Assembly: GCA_017853515.1 (NCBI GenBank)
Contig: JAFMJK010000030.1
Location: forward strand, 1-14,504
Direction of reading: 5' to 3'
Length of the DNA: 14,504 nucleotides
Source of the DNA: Chthoniobacterales bacterium
Lineage (GTDB): Bacteria > Verrucomicrobiota > Verrucomicrobiia > Chthoniobacterales > JACTMZ01
How positions within the stretch are numbered: the first letter of the stretch is position 1; every line of letters starts with the position of its first letter. Positions 6,739-14,044 of the stretch are shown here, piece by piece. Under the pieces are notes generated by a model, which worked only from the letters and a program-made list of their open reading frames with translations, did no database searches and was not told where the DNA came from. The position numbers and the translations under genes are program-made.

Positions 6739-7121
6739 AAGAACCGGTTTGGGTGCTCCGTGAGGTCGTGTTTTTGGCCCACGAACAATCGCTGGCCCGG
6801 TTCGGCGGCTCGGCCGGACTGCGGGACGAAGGCCTCCTCGATTCGGCGCTGGGCAAACCTCTCAACATTTTTGCCTACGGAAAACCCTCGATCTTCGAAC
6901 TGGCGGCCAGCTACGCGTTCGGCCTGGTCAAAAATCATCCGTTTATCGACGGCAACAAAAGAGCCAGATTCATTGTCGCGGTGACTTTTTTGCAAATCAA
7001 CGGATGGCGCTTGGAGGCCAGCGAAGTGGACGCCACCATCCGCACCTTGGCCCTCGCCGCCGGCGAAATGAGCGAAGCCGACTATGCCGCTTGGCTCGAG
7101 AGCAATTCGAAGAAAGCGTGA
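6735..7121 (+). CDS. doc: Doc-type (death-on-curing, Fic-fold) toxin
   Basis: This 128-residue Fic/Doc-fold protein has the signature HPFIDGNKRARF at residues 68-79. The lysine (GNKR) in place of the second glycine of AMP-transferring Fic (GNGR) is typical of Doc. P1 Doc phosphorylates elongation factor EF-Tu and stops translation; the same reaction is likely here but not shown. The N-terminal LRDEGLLDSALGKP (29-42) and the helix after the motif (FIVAVTFLQINGW) also match Doc proteins. All motif residues are present, so it looks intact and potentially active. It overlaps the antitoxin by ATGA and converges on valS. The partner is an AbrB-fold antitoxin rather than Phd of the classic P1 pair. 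Confidence 0.92.
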   Translation: MKEPVWVLREVVFLAHEQSLARFGGSAGLRDEGLLDSALGKPLNIFAYGKPSIFELAASYAFGLVKNHPFIDGNKRARFIVAVTFLQINGWRLEASEVDATIRTLALAAGEMSEADYAAWLESNSKKA

Positions 7122-7136
7122 AAGTAGCGCGCGGCA

Positions 7137-7150
7137 GGGCCGGCTGGCCC
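7137..7150. terminator. Short GC hairpin between doc and valS
   Basis: GGGCC (7137-7141), loop GGCT and GGCCC (7146-7150) form a 5-bp hairpin in the 45-base convergent gap. There is no T-run on either side, so a factor-independent terminator is uncertain. Position is the main argument. Confidence 0.25.
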
Positions 7151-7166
7151 AACCGACCGCTTCTCC

Positions 7167-9803
7167 TCACAGCGCCGCGATCGCACCTTCCAGCTTCGCC
7201 TTCTTCGCCCGCCACTCGTTTCCGCGCTTCTTGAAATTCTCGATCACCTCCGAAGGTGCGCCCTGCACAAAGGAAGTATCGGCCAGCTTTTTCTCCACCT
7301 TGGCGATCTCAGCCGCCACTTTGGCCACCTCTTCCCCCAAGCGCTTCTTCTCCGCTTCCACGTCGATTTCCAATTCCAGATAGACTTCGCCCAACGGCGT
7401 GAGCACGTGCGGCATTTTTTTGGGCGGCCCGCCGGCGTCGACCTCCGGCACGCTCGAAGCCTTGGCCAGCGAACGGAAGACGGAAAGATCGAGTCCTTGG
7501 AAGGCGGGATCGCGCGCCAGATAGGCGACGCACTCCTGGTTGGTCGGGACTTTGAATTCCGCGCGGAGCACGCGCACCTGGCGCACCGCGTCATAAACCG
7601 CCTGCACCGCGTTCGAGGCGCGCGCTTTTTCTTCCGCGGACACCCCGGGCAGCGAGTCATCCGCCGGCGGAGCGGCAAAAAGAATCATGGCATCCTTGCC
7701 CTCGCCCTGCGCGTAGCCGAGCCGCGACCAAAGCTCCTCGGTGATGTGCGGCATGAACGGATGGAGAAGGCGCAGGTAGCCGGAGAGGATGTGGTCCATC
7801 ACCGCGCGGACACCATCGGCTGATTCGCCGCCGGCGGCCAGTTCGGCCTTGCTCGCTTCGACATACCAGTCGCAATACGTGCTCCAGAAAAAGTCGTAGA
7901 GAAGCGCGGCCGCCTCGTGGAAGTGGAAGTCGTCCAAAGCTTGACGGTATCCGGCATGCATCGCGTCGAAAGCGACCAGCACCGCGATCGAATAGGGCGA
8001 CAGCTTGTGCTCCGCCAGTGGTTTGACGGAGGAGGCTGCGCCCTGCATCTCGCGGAAACGCGCGGCGTTCCAAAGCTTGTTGGCAAAATTGCGTCCTTCT
8101 TTGATCTGGTTCTCGTCGAAGCGCACGTCCTGTCCGTGGGGCGCGATGCGCATGAGACCGAACCGGAGACCATCCGCTCCGTATTTGGCCATGAGGTCGA
8201 GCGGATCGGGCGAGTTGCCCAGGCTCTTGGACATTTTGCGTCCTTTGATGTCGCGGATGATGCTGGTGAAGAAAACATTGCGGAACGGGACCTCGCCGGT
8301 GAATTCCAGCCCGGCCATGATCATGCGCGCCACCCAGAAGAAAATGATGTCGGGTCCGGTGACGAGGTCGTTCGTCGGATAAAACTTTTTCCGCGTGGCG
8401 TCGTCCATCGTGGCGAACGGCCAGAGCCACGAACTGAACCACGTGTCGAGGACGTCGTCGTCCTGGCGCCAGTTCTCTGCGTCGACCGGTGCTTCAAGGC
8501 CGACGTGCATGACCGACGGATCGTCTTTGCCATACCACACCGGGATGCGGTGTCCCCACCACAGCTGGCGGCTGATGCACCAGTCTTGGATGTTGGTCAT
8601 CCAGTGCTCGTAGATTTTCGCCCAGCGTTCGGGCACGAAGCGGATTTTTCCCGAGACCACCGCATCCAGCGCCGCCGGCACTTGCGGGTATTTGAGAAAC
8701 CACTGCTCGCTCAGACGCGGCTCGATCGGCACATCGGCGCGTTCGCTGAAGCCGACGTTGTTCTCGTAGTCCTCCACGCGGACGAGCAGTCCCATCTCCT
8801 CGAGTTTTTGCGCCGCGGCCTCGCGCGCGGCGAAGCGCTCCATTCCGGCGAACTCCGCACCGGCCGACTCATTGAGCGTGCCGTCGGGATGCATGACGTC
8901 CACCACCTCCAACCCGTGCCTCTGCCCGATCTCGAAATCCGTTTTGTCGTGGGCCGGAGTCACTTTGAGCACGCCGGTGCCGAACGTCATGTCGATGTGC
9001 GTGTCGCCGACGATCGGGATCTCCGCCCGGGGGAACGGACGCACCGCGTGTTTGCCGATGAAACGCGCGTAACGCGGGTCGTCCGGATGCACCGCGACCG
9101 CCGTGTCGCCCATCAGCGTCTCGGGACGTGTCGTGGCAATCTCGAGGAACGTGCCGGGTTCCTCCGCCACCTCGTAGCGCATGACGTAAAGTTTGCCCTT
9201 GGCGGGCTTCATGATGACTTCCTCGTCGCTCAGCGCGGTCTGCGACACCGGGCACCAGTTGACCATGCGCTTGCCGCGGTAGATGAGTCCTTTGGCGTGG
9301 AGTTTGACGAAAACCTCCTGCACTTGGCGGGAGTAATCCCCGTCCATGGTGAAGCGCTCGCGGCCCCAATCGCACGAGCAACCCAGCCGCTTGAGCTGTT
9401 TGATGATGATGCCGCCGTGTTTTTCCTTCCACGTCCAGACGCGTTTGAGGAATTCCTCGCGTCCCAAATCACGCCGCGTTTTGCCTTCCTCTTTGCGCAA
9501 TTGCCGCTCGACCACCGTCTGCGTGGCGATGCCGGCATGGTCGGTTCCCGGCAGCCAGAGGACTTCGCGTCCGGTCTGCCGCGCGCGGCGCGCGAGGATG
9601 TCCTGCAGGGTGTTGTTGAGCACGTGCCCGAGCGTGAGCACGCCGGTCACGTTGGGCGGAGGAATGACGATGGAAAATCCGGGCTTGGCCGAGGCGGGAT
9701 CGGCGGCAAAGCAGCCGGTCTCGAGCCATTCGGCATACCATTTCTCCTCGACCGCACCCGGTTCGTAAGCTTTGGGAATTTCCGACATCGAACCGGACAT
9801 CAT
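7167..9803 (-). CDS. valS: Valyl-tRNA synthetase
   Basis: ValS charges tRNA(Val) with valine and edits threonine, in the cytoplasm. The 878-residue protein is full length. In order: catalytic N-terminal half with PPPNVTGVLTLGHVLN (48-63, the HIGH region) and LPGTDHAGIATQ (84-95); CP1 editing domain with ATTRPETLMGDTAVAVHP (223-240) and GTGVLKVTPAHD (275-286); second catalytic half with the zinc-free DWCISRQLWWGHRIPVWY (407-424) and GRKMSKSLGN (521-530); anticodon-binding domain; and a C-terminal Lys/Glu coiled-coil arm (about 805-878). The first His of HIGH is Thr (TLGH). Three in-frame ATGs (9803, 9800, 9788) are possible starts; the first has GGA close upstream, and the choice changes only up to five residues. 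It lies 37 bases after the RsbU-type gene and probably ends that operon. Confidence 0.97.
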   Translation of the reverse strand: MMSGSMSEIPKAYEPGAVEEKWYAEWLETGCFAADPASAKPGFSIVIPPPNVTGVLTLGHVLNNTLQDILARRARQTGREVLWLPGTDHAGIATQTVVERQLRKEEGKTRRDLGREEFLKRVWTWKEKHGGIIIKQLKRLGCSCDWGRERFTMDGDYSRQVQEVFVKLHAKGLIYRGKRMVNWCPVSQTALSDEEVIMKPAKGKLYVMRYEVAEEPGTFLEIATTRPETLMGDTAVAVHPDDPRYARFIGKHAVRPFPRAEIPIVGDTHIDMTFGTGVLKVTPAHDKTDFEIGQRHGLEVVDVMHPDGTLNESAGAEFAGMERFAAREAAAQKLEEMGLLVRVEDYENNVGFSERADVPIEPRLSEQWFLKYPQVPAALDAVVSGKIRFVPERWAKIYEHWMTNIQDWCISRQLWWGHRIPVWYGKDDPSVMHVGLEAPVDAENWRQDDDVLDTWFSSWLWPFATMDDATRKKFYPTNDLVTGPDIIFFWVARMIMAGLEFTGEVPFRNVFFTSIIRDIKGRKMSKSLGNSPDPLDLMAKYGADGLRFGLMRIAPHGQDVRFDENQIKEGRNFANKLWNAARFREMQGAASSVKPLAEHKLSPYSIAVLVAFDAMHAGYRQALDDFHFHEAAALLYDFFWSTYCDWYVEASKAELAAGGESADGVRAVMDHILSGYLRLLHPFMPHITEELWSRLGYAQGEGKDAMILFAAPPADDSLPGVSAEEKARASNAVQAVYDAVRQVRVLRAEFKVPTNQECVAYLARDPAFQGLDLSVFRSLAKASSVPEVDAGGPPKKMPHVLTPLGEVYLELEIDVEAEKKRLGEEVAKVAAEIAKVEKKLADTSFVQGAPSEVIENFKKRGNEWRAKKAKLEGAIAAL

Positions 9804-9840
9804 TCCGAAGCCGGCTCGCCCTGTAAATCGCTTTCCCGCT

Positions 9841-11088
9841 TCAGGGACGCCGGTGCAGGGCCATCAAGGTGACATCGTCCGACCGCTCGGCCTCGCCGAC
9901 GAACGCCGCGACGGCCTGCTCCACGTCCGCAACCAAGCCGCGCGAGGAAGACGGAACCTTGTTGCGGAGCACGGCCAAAAACCGCTCGTTGGTGAAGAGC
10001 CGGCGCGATTCGTCGAGGGCCTCGGGCACGCCGTCGGTGTAGACGAGAAGCACGTCGCCCGGCGCGAGTTCCGGGCGCCACTCGGCGAATTGCGCCTGCG
10101 GCATGAGCCCGAGCGGCGCGCCGCCGAGCGGACCGAAGACGGCGTCGTCGCGGGTGATATGGACCGGCGCGTTGTGCCCGCCGAGGCCGCAGACCACCTC
10201 GCCGCTCGTCACGTCGGCGATGCCGAGGATCATGGTGACGAAAAGACACGCCTCGTTGTCGCGGCACAGCTCGGCGTTGAGTTGCCTGAGAATTTCCGCG
10301 GGCGACATGCCGGGCCGCGCGATGGCGCGCACCAGGGTGCGTGTCACGGCCATGAAAATCCCGGCGGCGATGCCCTTGCCCGAGACATCTCCGACCACGA
10401 AGCAAAGTTTGCCCGGCTCGATGAAAAAGAAGTCGTAGAGGTCGCCGCTCACTTCCTTGGCCGGCTCGAGCACGGCGAACAGATCGATGGCCGGCGAAGC
10501 TTCGGGCGGGGGAAACTCCAGCGGGAGCAGTCCCTTCTGCAACTCGCGCGCCAGATCCAGATCGCGCTGCAGCGCGGCGCGCTCGAGCGCCGCGGCCTGC
10601 GCGCGCACGCGGCCGACCGCCGCGGCCACCAGGCCGGCGAAGTATTCGGTCAGCCGCTCGTCTTCGGGGGTGAAAACCGGACGCCCCACCGGATTGAGAA
10701 ATTCGATGACACCGAGGCACTCGTCGCCGTCGAGGAGCGGCGCGGCGAGGAGAGCTTTGGTCATCCAGCCCGACTTTTTGTCCGCCTCCTTGAACACGCG
10801 CGGGTCGTTCGGGGCGTCGTCGACGCGGATGACGCGCATTTCCTTCATCGCGGCGCCGACGATGCCGCGCCCGGCCGGAACGCGGAGTTGGCCGAGCTTC
10901 GGCGCGCCTTCGCCGTGCGCGGTGTGCATGACCAGATCCCCCGTCTCCTCGTCGGCGATAAAAATCGAGCACGCCTCGACGCGCATCCACGGCAGGCTTT
11001 TGGTCAGGATTTTGGCCAAGAGCCCGTCCAGGTCCGTCTCGCGGGTGATTTCCCCGGCAAGCGAGAGAAGAGCGGCGTAGTCGACCAT
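9841..11088 (-). CDS. GAF-PP2C (RsbU/SpoIIE-type) serine phosphatase
   Basis: This 415-residue cytoplasmic signalling protein has a GAF sensor domain at about 10-160 (ACSIFIADEETGDLVM, RVPAGRGIVGAA, LGVIEFLNPVG), a short helical linker at about 160-190 (AQAAALERAALQRDLDLARELQ), and a PP2C-type phosphatase domain at about 200-413. Metal-binding acidic motifs are present: SGDLYD (214-219), VGDVSGKG (232-239), VYTDGVPEA (349-357) and RSDDVTLM (402-409), so it should be active. Such proteins dephosphorylate anti-sigma antagonists of the STAS family and thereby control an alternative sigma factor. No STAS protein or HPK-like anti-sigma kinase is in the window. The ATG overlaps the TGA of the ClC gene as TGATG with no SD, so translation is likely by re-initiation. 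The frame stays open upstream, inside the ClC gene, but that extension is out-of-frame shadow. Confidence 0.93.
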   Translation of the reverse strand: MVDYAALLSLAGEITRETDLDGLLAKILTKSLPWMRVEACSIFIADEETGDLVMHTAHGEGAPKLGQLRVPAGRGIVGAAMKEMRVIRVDDAPNDPRVFKEADKKSGWMTKALLAAPLLDGDECLGVIEFLNPVGRPVFTPEDERLTEYFAGLVAAAVGRVRAQAAALERAALQRDLDLARELQKGLLPLEFPPPEASPAIDLFAVLEPAKEVSGDLYDFFFIEPGKLCFVVGDVSGKGIAAGIFMAVTRTLVRAIARPGMSPAEILRQLNAELCRDNEACLFVTMILGIADVTSGEVVCGLGGHNAPVHITRDDAVFGPLGGAPLGLMPQAQFAEWRPELAPGDVLLVYTDGVPEALDESRRLFTNERFLAVLRNKVPSSSRGLVADVEQAVAAFVGEAERSDDVTLMALHRRP

Positions 11089-12470
11089 CAGGAGGAGCCC
11101 CGGCGAGGAGTTTCTTCCGCACCGGACCGCAGGAAGTTTTGCGCGAGAGCCTCGTACAAAGCAACCGGACAAACCCGCCTCGAGACTTCGTAGGCAAGGA
11201 TGGCAACAACCCCGAGAGGCAGGGTGAAGGCGACTGCTCCGGTCATTTCGATCACGATGATAAACGAGGTCATGGGGCTTTGCACCACGCCGGAAAAATA
11301 GGCCACCACCCAGAGCAGGATGATCCCCTGCACCGTTGCCCCGCTCCAGGCGAACCATTCCGCGGTCAATTGACCCAGCCCCGCACCTACCGAGAATGAC
11401 GGATCGAACAGTCCGCCCGGAATACCGGTGAGGAGGACGAGCATGGTCGCCGCCGCGCGCTGGAAGGCATACCAAGGCCCGATCGTCTCGCGCGTTGCTT
11501 CCATCGCCGTCACCTCTTCCGCCGGAAGGGTAGCGAGGTATCGCGGACTGTCCTGCAGGATGAGCGAACGGGCTTGGTCGTAGCCCGTGCCCAAGGTGGT
11601 GCCGCCGGAAAACCAAGCCAAGCCGGCGCAGAGCAACCCGATGACCAGCGCGACGGAGAGGAAGCTTTTCCGGATGGCGCGCGAGACATGCGGCACGACA
11701 ACAAGCAGCACCTTGGCGAAAAGACCGCCCAGCGCCCCGCCGACGATGCCGATGACGAGGACCGCGACCCACGGACCCGGCGTGAGATACTCGAGCGGGA
11801 TCAGACGATCGTAATCGACGCGCCCGTAGAAAAAATAATTACCGAGGAAAGCCATGCAGACGATGCAGGCCACCATGACCGTGCGCACGATCGTTCCGAG
11901 GTTCTCCTTGTCGAAACGCCGCCCGATTTCCTCGAAGGCGAAAACGATCCCCGCGATCGGCGCATTGAACGCCGCGGCAATGCCCGCCGCCCCGCCGCCC
12001 ATGATCAATCCGCGCTCCATCAGATGCCGCGGAAAATGCGTCCACTTGCTCACCAAATGCATAAAGCAGGCGCCGAGCTGGACCGAGGGCCCCTCGCGTC
12101 CGATGGACAGGAAGGAAAACAAACCCAACCCGGTGAGCAACGCCTTGCCCACGATGATCCGCCCCGAAAGCAGGCGGTCGCGCAACTCGCCCGGGCCGGC
12201 CTGCAGCACGGCAATCACCTGCGGAATCCCCGTGCCATCCGTCCACGGAAAAACGCGGTCGCGCAGCCAGAGAATGAGCACCAACCCGCCCGGCATGATG
12301 AGGAAGACGGCCCAAGGTGCAGCTTCCCAGACGATTTTCGACAGCCCGGTCGATCCGCGGTCGAACAGCGCGAAAAGCAAAGCCCCGAAGCCGGCGAACA
12401 CCGCACCGACCAGCGCAGCCCCGAGCGCTTTCCAACTGCTTTTCTCTTCCGCCTCCTGCACGACGCGCAT
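11088..12470 (-). CDS. ClC-family chloride/proton antiporter
   Basis: This is an inner-membrane ClC protein, homodimeric in the family. The 460 residues carry many hydrophobic segments from about 15 to 430. Motifs: GTGIP (79-83, equivalent to GSGIP), GREGPSVQLG (124-133) with the gating Glu126, FEEIGRRF (179-186) with the internal proton-path glutamate, GGLFDPSFSVG (352-362, equivalent to GxFxP), and ALYEALAQ (437-444) whose Tyr439 matches the inner-gate Tyr445 of E. coli ClcA. Presence of both glutamates favours a proton-coupled exchanger over a channel. Thr replaces the chloride-binding Ser. No CBS domains follow. The ATG at 12470 is preferred; an in-frame TTG at 12497 would add nine residues. 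Its stop overlaps the RsbU-type start. Physiological anion (chloride versus other) and role, such as acid resistance, are inferred. Confidence 0.94.
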   Translation of the reverse strand: MRVVQEAEEKSSWKALGAALVGAVFAGFGALLFALFDRGSTGLSKIVWEAAPWAVFLIMPGGLVLILWLRDRVFPWTDGTGIPQVIAVLQAGPGELRDRLLSGRIIVGKALLTGLGLFSFLSIGREGPSVQLGACFMHLVSKWTHFPRHLMERGLIMGGGAAGIAAAFNAPIAGIVFAFEEIGRRFDKENLGTIVRTVMVACIVCMAFLGNYFFYGRVDYDRLIPLEYLTPGPWVAVLVIGIVGGALGGLFAKVLLVVVPHVSRAIRKSFLSVALVIGLLCAGLAWFSGGTTLGTGYDQARSLILQDSPRYLATLPAEEVTAMEATRETIGPWYAFQRAAATMLVLLTGIPGGLFDPSFSVGAGLGQLTAEWFAWSGATVQGIILLWVVAYFSGVVQSPMTSFIIVIEMTGAVAFTLPLGVVAILAYEVSRRVCPVALYEALAQNFLRSGAEETPRRGSS

Positions 12471-12506
12471 TGTGGCCGGATCATCCGCCCCGGCCAACCC
12501 GCAATC

Positions 12507-12788
12507 TCACCACGCCCCGCGCAGCAACATGGCGATGAAGGCCAAGAGTGCCGCCACCGCCGCCGCCCACCACGCCCAACCGATCCCTTCCGGTTTCACC
12601 CCGTTCCCGAATTCTTTCTTCACGAATTCGTCATAGTCGAACTCCTCGTCCGGCAAATCCAACCCGCCCGATGTGTCCGCGTCCTCGCGCCAACCGGACA
12701 AATGGTCCGCCCCGCATTCCGGACAGGCCGCCGCACCGCGCGGCACCTCCTCGCCGCAAACCGGACAGATCTCGGGCGTCGCACTCAT
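12507..12788 (-). CDS. Zinc-ribbon protein with C-terminal membrane helix
   Basis: This 93-residue protein is of unknown function. Residues 8-26 hold two zinc knuckles (CPVCGEEV and CPECGAD), the pattern of a zinc-ribbon domain. A polar, acidic middle (DLPDEEFDYDEFVKKEFG) follows. The C-terminal 25 residues (WAWWAAAVAALLAFIAML) form one membrane helix ending in RGAW, suggesting a tail-anchored topology with the ribbon in the cytoplasm. Its start overlaps the HAD phosphatase stop (ATGA) and the ClC gene begins 36 bases downstream. Such small zinc-ribbon membrane proteins are widespread and seldom characterised. A helper role for the phosphatase or antiporter is a guess from position only. Confidence 0.85.
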   Translation of the reverse strand: MSATPEICPVCGEEVPRGAAACPECGADHLSGWREDADTSGGLDLPDEEFDYDEFVKKEFGNGVKPEGIGWAWWAAAVAALLAFIAMLLRGAW

Positions 12789-13477
12789 GAGCCGAGCAGC
12801 GTCCGGATGACGCCCTGCGTGTCCGACAAATCCTCGAAAAGAAAATCCGGCTTGTGCGCGGCAAGCGCCTCCTTGCCGCAGCTGCCCGTGGCGATGGCCA
12901 CCGCGACGAATCCCGCGGCCCGTGCGCAGTCGATGTCGCGCGGTGTATCGCCGAGCACAAACACGTCCTCCGGCCCGAAACGCGCCCCGTGTTTTTCCAC
13001 CGCCCGCGAATGCGCCACCGGCCCGAGTTTGTTGCGGTCGACATGGTCGTCGGCGAAAGCGCCGAATTCGAAATAATCCCACACCCCGTAGTGCGAGAGC
13101 TTGAGTTCCGCGCCTCGCTCAATGTTTCCGGTGAGCAATCCGAGCACGCAGTCCTCGCGCCCGTGCAGCACCTCGAGAAGCTCGAGTATTCCGGGCAGCA
13201 CCCTCCCCTCGCGCCGCGGCAACTCCAGAGCCAGATTCCGGACATAACCATCGAAGAGATCGGCTATATTCTCCGGCGTCGGGGGAATCTTGTGCGGAGC
13301 GAACATCTGCCGCGCGATGGCCCCATCCGTCGACCCGGCGAAAGAAATGCCCGTCAAATCGTCATCCACCCCGAAGCGCTCCTTCAGCGCCAACCGCAGG
13401 GCATGCTCCCCCGCGCGCCCCGTGAGGAGCAATGTTCCATCGATGTCAAAAAGCAGGAGTTTTTTCCGTTGCGCCAT
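12785..13477 (-). CDS. HAD-superfamily phosphatase (phosphoglycolate phosphatase-like)
   Basis: This 230-residue cytoplasmic HAD hydrolase has motif I FDIDGTLL (10-17) with nucleophile Asp11 and general acid Asp13, an alpha-helical cap (about 20-90), motif II LLTGN (114-118) with Thr116, motif III Lys150 (DRNKLGP), and motif IV LGDTPRD (175-181) with Asp177 and Asp181. All catalytic residues are present. The DxDGT signature and helical cap resemble phosphoglycolate phosphatase/Gph-like enzymes, but the substrate cannot be read from sequence. The ATG at 13477 places motif I near the N-terminus as usual; the open frame upstream is unlikely to be coding. It is the first gene of the long minus-strand run and overlaps the zinc-ribbon gene by ATGA. 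Confidence 0.92.
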   Translation of the reverse strand: MAQRKKLLLFDIDGTLLLTGRAGEHALRLALKERFGVDDDLTGISFAGSTDGAIARQMFAPHKIPPTPENIADLFDGYVRNLALELPRREGRVLPGILELLEVLHGREDCVLGLLTGNIERGAELKLSHYGVWDYFEFGAFADDHVDRNKLGPVAHSRAVEKHGARFGPEDVFVLGDTPRDIDCARAAGFVAVAIATGSCGKEALAAHKPDFLFEDLSDTQGVIRTLLGS

Positions 13478-13555
13478 GCCGGAGCTTAGCGGCAGCGCCC
13501 GGCCGAGTCGCCCCAAAGCTTGCGCCCATCCCCGCGCGCGCCAAATCTATCGTCC
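13478..13555. promoter_or_regulatory. Divergent promoter region between HAD phosphatase and ruvC
   Basis: This 78-base gap must hold promoters for both the five-gene minus-strand run and ruvC-lipB. On the plus strand TTGCGC (13520-13525) is followed after 17 bases by an AT-rich patch AAATCTAT (13543-13550), six bases before the ruvC ATG. No SD is present on either side, so leaderless transcripts are plausible. Consensus matches are weak. Confidence 0.3.
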
Positions 13556-14044
13556 ATGCCCGCCGAACGCGTCCTTGCCGTCGATCCGTCCCTGCGCGGC
13601 ACGGGCTACGCCGTGATCGAAACCGCCGGCGGCAAATTGCGCGCCATCGTCTACGGCGTGGTGAAAAACCCGCCGAAGCTCCCCGCCCACCACTGCCTGC
13701 GCGAAATCCACGAGACATTGTCGCGCGTCGCATCGGAGCACGAACCGACCAGTTTCGCCATCGAAGGCGTCATCTACGTGCAGAATGTCCGCACCGCGAT
13801 CATTCTCGGCTCGGCCCGCGGTGCCGCGCTGCTCGTTGCCGCCGGACACAACCTCGCCGTCCACGAATACGCACCGCGCCTCGTCAAGCAGGCCGTGGTC
13901 GGACGCGGCGGCGCGCAAAAAGACCAGGTTGCGTTCATGATCCGCGCCCTGCTGGGACTGAAAGAAACACCTCCCCCCGATGCGGCCGATGCGCTGGCCA
14001 TCGGCATGACGCACTTCAACCGCCGCGCCACGGCCCTCCGATGA
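13556..14044 (+). CDS. ruvC: Crossover junction endodeoxyribonuclease RuvC
   Basis: RuvC is the dimeric resolvase that cuts Holliday junctions during recombination and repair, with RuvAB. The 162-residue protein has the RNase H-like fold and complete catalytic tetrad: Asp10 (VLAVDPSLRGTGYAV), Glu70 (FAIEGVIYVQN), Asp142 and Asp145 (PPPDAADALAIG). LGSARGAAL (84-92) and YAPRLVKQAVVGRGGAQKDQV (105-125) match the DNA-binding part of the family. The length is close to E. coli RuvC (173). The ATG at 13556 places Asp10 correctly; an upstream extension to about 13520 would add non-conserved residues. ruvA and ruvB are not in the window. Its TGA overlaps the lipB start as ATGA, so the two are likely co-transcribed. 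Confidence 0.95.
   Translation: MPAERVLAVDPSLRGTGYAVIETAGGKLRAIVYGVVKNPPKLPAHHCLREIHETLSRVASEHEPTSFAIEGVIYVQNVRTAIILGSARGAALLVAAGHNLAVHEYAPRLVKQAVVGRGGAQKDQVAFMIRALLGLKETPPPDAADALAIGMTHFNRRATALR

Noticed and set aside
7917..9872. Open frame of about 650 codons on the plus strand opposite valS
   Set aside because: Fully antisense to a canonical valyl-tRNA synthetase; no recognisable domain, biased composition (Arg, His, Asp, Val). Treated as a GC-driven shadow.
11089..11772. N-terminal extension of the GAF-PP2C protein by about 228 residues
   Set aside because: It lies in another frame of the ClC gene, has no domain, and the ATG at 11088 starts directly before the GAF domain and overlaps the ClC stop as expected for an operon.
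11574..13076. Open frame of about 500 codons on the plus strand across the ClC, zinc-ribbon and HAD genes
   Set aside because: It spans three good minus-strand genes and their junctions and encodes a Pro/Arg-rich sequence without domains.
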